In this document: piece after piece, positions 13,840 through 16,410 of the stretch
Layout: each line of letters starts with the position of its first letter
How positions within the stretch are numbered: position 1 is the first letter of the stretch
Made by a program: the position numbers and the translations under genes
Notes under the pieces: generated by a model
The model's database searches: none
The model's input: the letters and a program-made list of their open reading frames with translations, nothing else
Told to the model about the DNA's origin: nothing
From: Porphyromonadaceae bacterium UBA4259
GTDB lineage: Bacteria; Bacteroidota; Bacteroidia; Bacteroidales; Muribaculaceae
Assembly: GCA_002396125.1 (NCBI GenBank)
Contig: DGWL01000007.1
Span: 1 to 16,410, forward strand
Length of the DNA stretch: 16,410 bases
Direction: 5' to 3'

Positions 13840-14652
13840 TTATAGAATCACGGTTTCGAGGTCCATAGGCACATGCACGTTGCCCGTGTACACAGTACCG
13901 GCCTCGGCACTGTAGTTGTCGCGGCGCGATGCCAGGTGAGTGTCCTCGGTGTGATACAGCAGCAGGTTCTTAACACCTAATTCCTGAGCCAACTTGCCGG
14001 CATCTATCACCGTGCTATGGTTCTTCTCATAAGGACGGAACTGGTCACGGTTGCGATAAAGGCAGAAGGCTTCACACAACAACCAGTCACAGCCTTTCAC
14101 GTAGCGCTCGCTGCTGGGCTTGTAAGGCTCGTCGCCCAGGCACACCACTCGCTGCCCGTCGGGCATTATAGCCTGAAAGCCAAACTGCAGGGTCTTGATT
14201 GACCCTATATCAAAGAATGTCACCTTCATGTCGTCAACATCAAGAGTCTCGCCATCGCTCACCTCACGCAAAATAATTGTCTTGCCCACAGCGCTAAGAA
14301 TCTTGGGAGGAATCATGATGTTGCACATCGTCTCTAGTGCCTGCTTCACCTCGGCATGACAATAGATAGTAAAAATGCCGGGGTACTTACCCTTGTACTG
14401 CAACGGCGATATCTTGCGAATCATCCAAATCACACCCATAATGTGATCGGTGTGAACGTGGGTGACAAAAAGGTGACGCACCTGAGTGAAGTCGATACCG
14501 GCACGATAGAGTTGCCTGAAGATGCCATTGCCACCACCGGCATCAACCATCAGGTGCCCATGCTCCGACTTCAAGTAGAAACATGTGTTATAACACCGGG
14601 TACACATGGCACTCCCGGTACCTAGCATTTTTATGTACTGCTTATTCTCCAA
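13840..14652 (-). CDS. Metallo-beta-lactamase-fold hydrolase, RNase Z-like
   Basis: A 270-aa cytoplasmic protein of the RNase Z/AtsA-like metallo-beta-lactamase superfamily. It opens with KMLGTGSA (8-15), then MVDAGGGNG (35-43) and the metal site THVHTDHIMG with H65, H67, D69 and H70. Further ligands are probably D174 (CLGDEP), H212 (KNHSTVIDAG) and H234 (LLYHTEDTH). The overall pattern supports a phosphodiesterase-type hydrolase, but true tRNA 3'-processing RNase Z is not proven. The start is TTG at 14652, because a stop lies two codons upstream and the first ATG (14628) would begin after the first strand residues. It lies 30 bp after the histidine kinase gene, and is probably cotranscribed. 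Confidence 0.85.
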   Translation of the reverse strand: MENKQYIKMLGTGSAMCTRCYNTCFYLKSEHGHLMVDAGGGNGIFRQLYRAGIDFTQVRHLFVTHVHTDHIMGVIWMIRKISPLQYKGKYPGIFTIYCHAEVKQALETMCNIMIPPKILSAVGKTIILREVSDGETLDVDDMKVTFFDIGSIKTLQFGFQAIMPDGQRVVCLGDEPYKPSSERYVKGCDWLLCEAFCLYRNRDQFRPYEKNHSTVIDAGKLAQELGVKNLLLYHTEDTHLASRRDNYSAEAGTVYTGNVHVPMDLETVIL

Positions 14653-14682
14653 TGTCTATAAAACTAACTGAAAACTGACTAC

Positions 14683-15879
14683 TCACTTCACCTTGGGAAT
14701 CTCAATGGCAAACGTAGTGCCCTTACCAACCTCCGAGTCCTTAACATAGATTTTTCCGTCATGATACTCCTCGATGATGCGCTTCACTAGAGTCAATCCC
14801 AAGCCCCATCCGCGTTTCTTGGTAGTGAAACCAGGATTAAACACATTTTTGAAATTCTTGCGGGCTATACCCTTACCGGTGTCCTTGATGTAGAGATGAG
14901 CATGCTGAGCATCGCTCGTCACAACAATGTCGATGCGCCCCTCGCCACTCATGGCATCCACAGCATTCTTAGTCAAGTTCTCCATCACCCATTCAAAAAG
15001 TGGCTGACACAGCATCACGCCACAGTTCTTGTCGCCATCGGTGTGCACGGTGAGCGTCACGTGCTTGGGGATGCGGGTGCGCATGTAGTTGAGACTACTC
15101 TCCACAGCCTCGTTGATAAAGGTTAACTCCTTGTCGGGCATGGAACCTATCTTTGAGAAACGGTCGGCAATCACCGATAGACGGTGCACATCGGTGTCCA
15201 TGTCGTTGATGATTTCCTTGTCTATACCCAACGACTCCAGCATCTGCGTCCATGCCATCAGCGACGAGATGGGAGTGCCAAGCTGGTGGGCCGTTTCTTT
15301 TGACAGTCCCACCCACACACGATTCTGCTCAGCCTTCTTCACACTGATAAGGGCAAAATAGGCAATAGCTATAAAAAGCAGCATCACTGCCAGCTGAATG
15401 TAGGGATAATAGGCAAGTCGACGCAGCACGTCACTATCTTCATAGTAGAGCATCTGGCGCGTGCTTTCATCAATTTTTATCTCAATGTTATTGGTAGTCT
15501 TGCGCAGTTTGTTAAGTTTCTTCAGCAGGAATTCCTTGTTGACAGCCGAGTATTCATCAATCATCTTGAGCGTGTCATTAGGTTCAGGCAACTTGAAGTT
15601 GCGCTGTTCAATAATGTTGTTTTTGTCATCCACAAGCAACACCGGAATGTTATGGTTGCCCTGGATGATACTCAGCAGGAAGTCGACATCGGCATCGGTC
15701 GAAGTAACCATCTCACGAGTGGCGTCGGCCCAAATTTGCATTCTCTCCCTCTCCTGCTTTGCAAGGTCCTTAACAAGCGAATTGGAGAAATAGATAAATA
15801 TCGACACCAGCACCAGCGACATGGCAAGTAACACCATTTTCCAAATGCGACGCGAATCATATATGTTGCGCAAGTTCAT
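14683..15879 (-). CDS. Membrane sensor histidine kinase, no partner regulator in the window
   Basis: A 398-aa two-component sensor kinase. Transmembrane helices lie at about 14-34 and 161-180, bounding a 125-residue extracytoplasmic sensor with an amphipathic, coiled-coil-like part. The H-box is SKETAHQLGTPISSLMAW with phospho-acceptor H198. The ATPase domain has the N-box NLTKNAVDAM (301-310, N305), the G1 box DTGKGIA (333-339), an F region (FNPGFTTKK) and the G2 box GWGLGLTLVK (357-366). There is no HAMP or PAS domain; the dimerisation helix follows the second membrane helix almost directly. No response regulator lies beside it; the downstream neighbour is the metallo-beta-lactamase-fold gene. 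The promoter is at 15911-15941, downstream of the rRNA terminators. Confidence 0.93.
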   Translation of the reverse strand: MNLRNIYDSRRIWKMVLLAMSLVLVSIFIYFSNSLVKDLAKQERERMQIWADATREMVTSTDADVDFLLSIIQGNHNIPVLLVDDKNNIIEQRNFKLPEPNDTLKMIDEYSAVNKEFLLKKLNKLRKTTNNIEIKIDESTRQMLYYEDSDVLRRLAYYPYIQLAVMLLFIAIAYFALISVKKAEQNRVWVGLSKETAHQLGTPISSLMAWTQMLESLGIDKEIINDMDTDVHRLSVIADRFSKIGSMPDKELTFINEAVESSLNYMRTRIPKHVTLTVHTDGDKNCGVMLCQPLFEWVMENLTKNAVDAMSGEGRIDIVVTSDAQHAHLYIKDTGKGIARKNFKNVFNPGFTTKKRGWGLGLTLVKRIIEEYHDGKIYVKDSEVGKGTTFAIEIPKVK

Positions 15880-15910
15880 TTAATCAACTCCTGTTAAAAA
15901 AGAATGAGTG

Positions 15911-15941
15911 CAAAGTTAACAATTTAACGCGAGAATAGCAA
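15911..15941 (-). promoter_or_regulatory. Promoter of the histidine kinase operon
   Basis: The minus strand reads TTG (15939-15941), 20 bp, TAACTTTG (15911-15918). The -7 box ends 31 bp upstream of the ATG at 15879. It follows the second rRNA terminator, so the kinase is transcribed separately from the rRNA operon. Confidence 0.65.
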
Positions 15942-15966
15942 CAATATTATGAAACTACCACTTGTC

Positions 15967-16025
15967 TATACAACAAGAGGACCCAAGATTGCTCTTGAGT
16001 CCTCTCTTAGGGGGCGATTACCTAC
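15967..16025. repeat. 59-bp direct repeat, copy 1
   Basis: Identical base for base to 16154-16212, 187 bp away. It covers the 3' end of the 5S-like RNA (GTAGGTAATCGCC on the minus strand), the linker and the complete terminator. Identity stops abruptly at both ends, as expected for a duplication kept alike by gene conversion or selection. Confidence 0.95.
15970..16004 (-). terminator. Intrinsic terminator after the 5S-like RNA
   Basis: A 12-bp stem GAGGACTCAAGA/TCTTGGGTCCTC with one U-G pair and a GCAA tetraloop (15977-16004), followed on the minus strand by TTGTTGT. It is the final terminator before the histidine kinase promoter. Confidence 0.85.
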
Positions 16026-16141
16026 GCCTTCCCATGTCGCTGACCAGCAGTGTGGAGGGGCTTAGGGCTTTGTTCGGGAATTGAAAAAGAGAGGCGCCGC
16101 TAGGCACGGAGGTTTCAACCCGGTATTACAGCGGCATCACT
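16013..16141 (-). ncRNA. Divergent 5S rRNA-like RNA
   Basis: About 129 nt. It keeps the 5S 3' end GTAGGTAATCGCC and a 5' GTGAT that can rebuild most of helix I. It also keeps loop C: CCGAAC on the minus strand at 16072-16077, followed by TAAGCC. Helix III pairs as CUUU/AAAG (16086-16089, 16068-16071) where the normal 5S has CUCU/AGAG, a compensatory change. It lacks a clear helix II 5' strand. Instead, a hairpin closed by GCCGCU/AGCGGC (16130-16135, 16096-16101) is inserted near the 5' end, making it about 27 nt longer. A TATATTTA box (16146-16153) could serve as a weak promoter. It could be a functional 5S paralogue or a decaying copy. Confidence 0.65.
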
Positions 16142-16153
16142 TCTATAAATATA

Positions 16154-16199
16154 TATACAACAAGAGGACCCAAGATTGCTCTTGAGTCCTCTCTTAGGG

Positions 16200-16212
<13 letters not shown>
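16154..16212. repeat. 59-bp direct repeat, copy 2
   Basis: Exact partner of 15967-16025. It covers the 3' end of the genuine 5S rRNA, the linker and its terminator. Confidence 0.95.
16157..16191 (-). terminator. Intrinsic terminator after 5S rRNA
   Basis: The same 12-bp, GCAA-loop hairpin as at 15977-16004, here at 16164-16191, followed by TTGTTGT on the minus strand. It ends the main rRNA operon transcript. Confidence 0.85.
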
Positions 16213-16301
<89 letters not shown>

Positions 16302-16410
16302 TTAATTTCTTCTTTTTGCTCTGGAATCACGTTGACGCGCAACGCACACCAGTGATGGCTGAAGTCATGTGACGGGAACGCATCGAGCTCAACATCAACG
16401 CCCGACTGCT
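16302..16410 (-). other. Probable 23S-5S internal transcribed spacer
   Basis: No recognisable 23S 3' end and no tRNA in these 109 bases, which lie just upstream of the 5S rRNA on its strand. A CGTTG-ACGCG-CAACG inverted repeat at about 16331-16345 could be part of a processing stem. The window ends before any 23S sequence, so the assignment rests on position. Confidence 0.5.

Noticed and set aside
16013..16141. Reading the 5S-like RNA as a tRNA or as plain spacer
   Set aside because: There is no anticodon arm or CCA end, while 5S loop C, the 3' end and the terminator are clearly present.
16302..16410. 3' end of 23S rRNA
   Set aside because: No recognisable 23S terminal sequence is present; it is treated as spacer.

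Overview
The window looks like a chromosomal segment of a Bacteroidales bacterium, possibly Muribaculaceae- or Prevotella-like; the family is an inference. Several genes are preceded by the Bacteroidota -7 element TAnnTTTG, often with a -33 TTG 19-21 bp upstream. The gene families also fit: DUF4252 proteins, a very large signal peptidase I next to a WbqC-like gene, and a SlyD-type FKBP. The 5S rRNA sequence agrees. No phage, IS element, tRNA or CRISPR was seen.

Layout. (1) 67-663: rnhB on +, ending at a bidirectional terminator. (2) 713-3667: a two-gene operon on -, encoding a membrane NapH/NapG-like ferredoxin fusion and an Fe-S aldo/keto reductase with a Tat-like lipoprotein signal. (3) 3808-6504: an AraC regulator on + (divergent from region 2), then a cyclophilin-like lipoprotein and a secreted alpha/beta hydrolase. 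(4) 6654-8841: a compact four-gene operon on -: DUF4252, ECF sigma factor, probable anti-sigma membrane protein, second DUF4252. (5) 9101-11218: lepB and a WbqC-like gene on +. (6) 11472-12374: a second AraC regulator on -, with a divergent slyD-like gene at 12580-13200. (7) 13258-13562: a non-coding block of about 74-bp tandem repeats ending in a large hairpin. (8) 13840-15879: an operon on - of an orphan sensor histidine kinase and a metallo-beta-lactamase-fold hydrolase. (9) 15967-16410: the distal end of an rRNA operon on -, with 5S rRNA, a terminator, a second divergent 5S-like RNA and an identical second terminator.

Functional links. Region 2 could move electrons between the membrane quinone pool or cytoplasm and a lipid-anchored reductase. 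Region 4 reads as a sigma/anti-sigma module controlling envelope proteins.

The least explained features are all non-coding. They are the 5S-derived RNA (16013-16141), the hairpin repeat array (13258-13600), and two orphan promoter-terminator cassettes (11274-11374 on +, 13622-13747 on -) that could make small RNAs of about 65-90 nt. Everything here was read by eye; no alignment, profile search or folding program was run.
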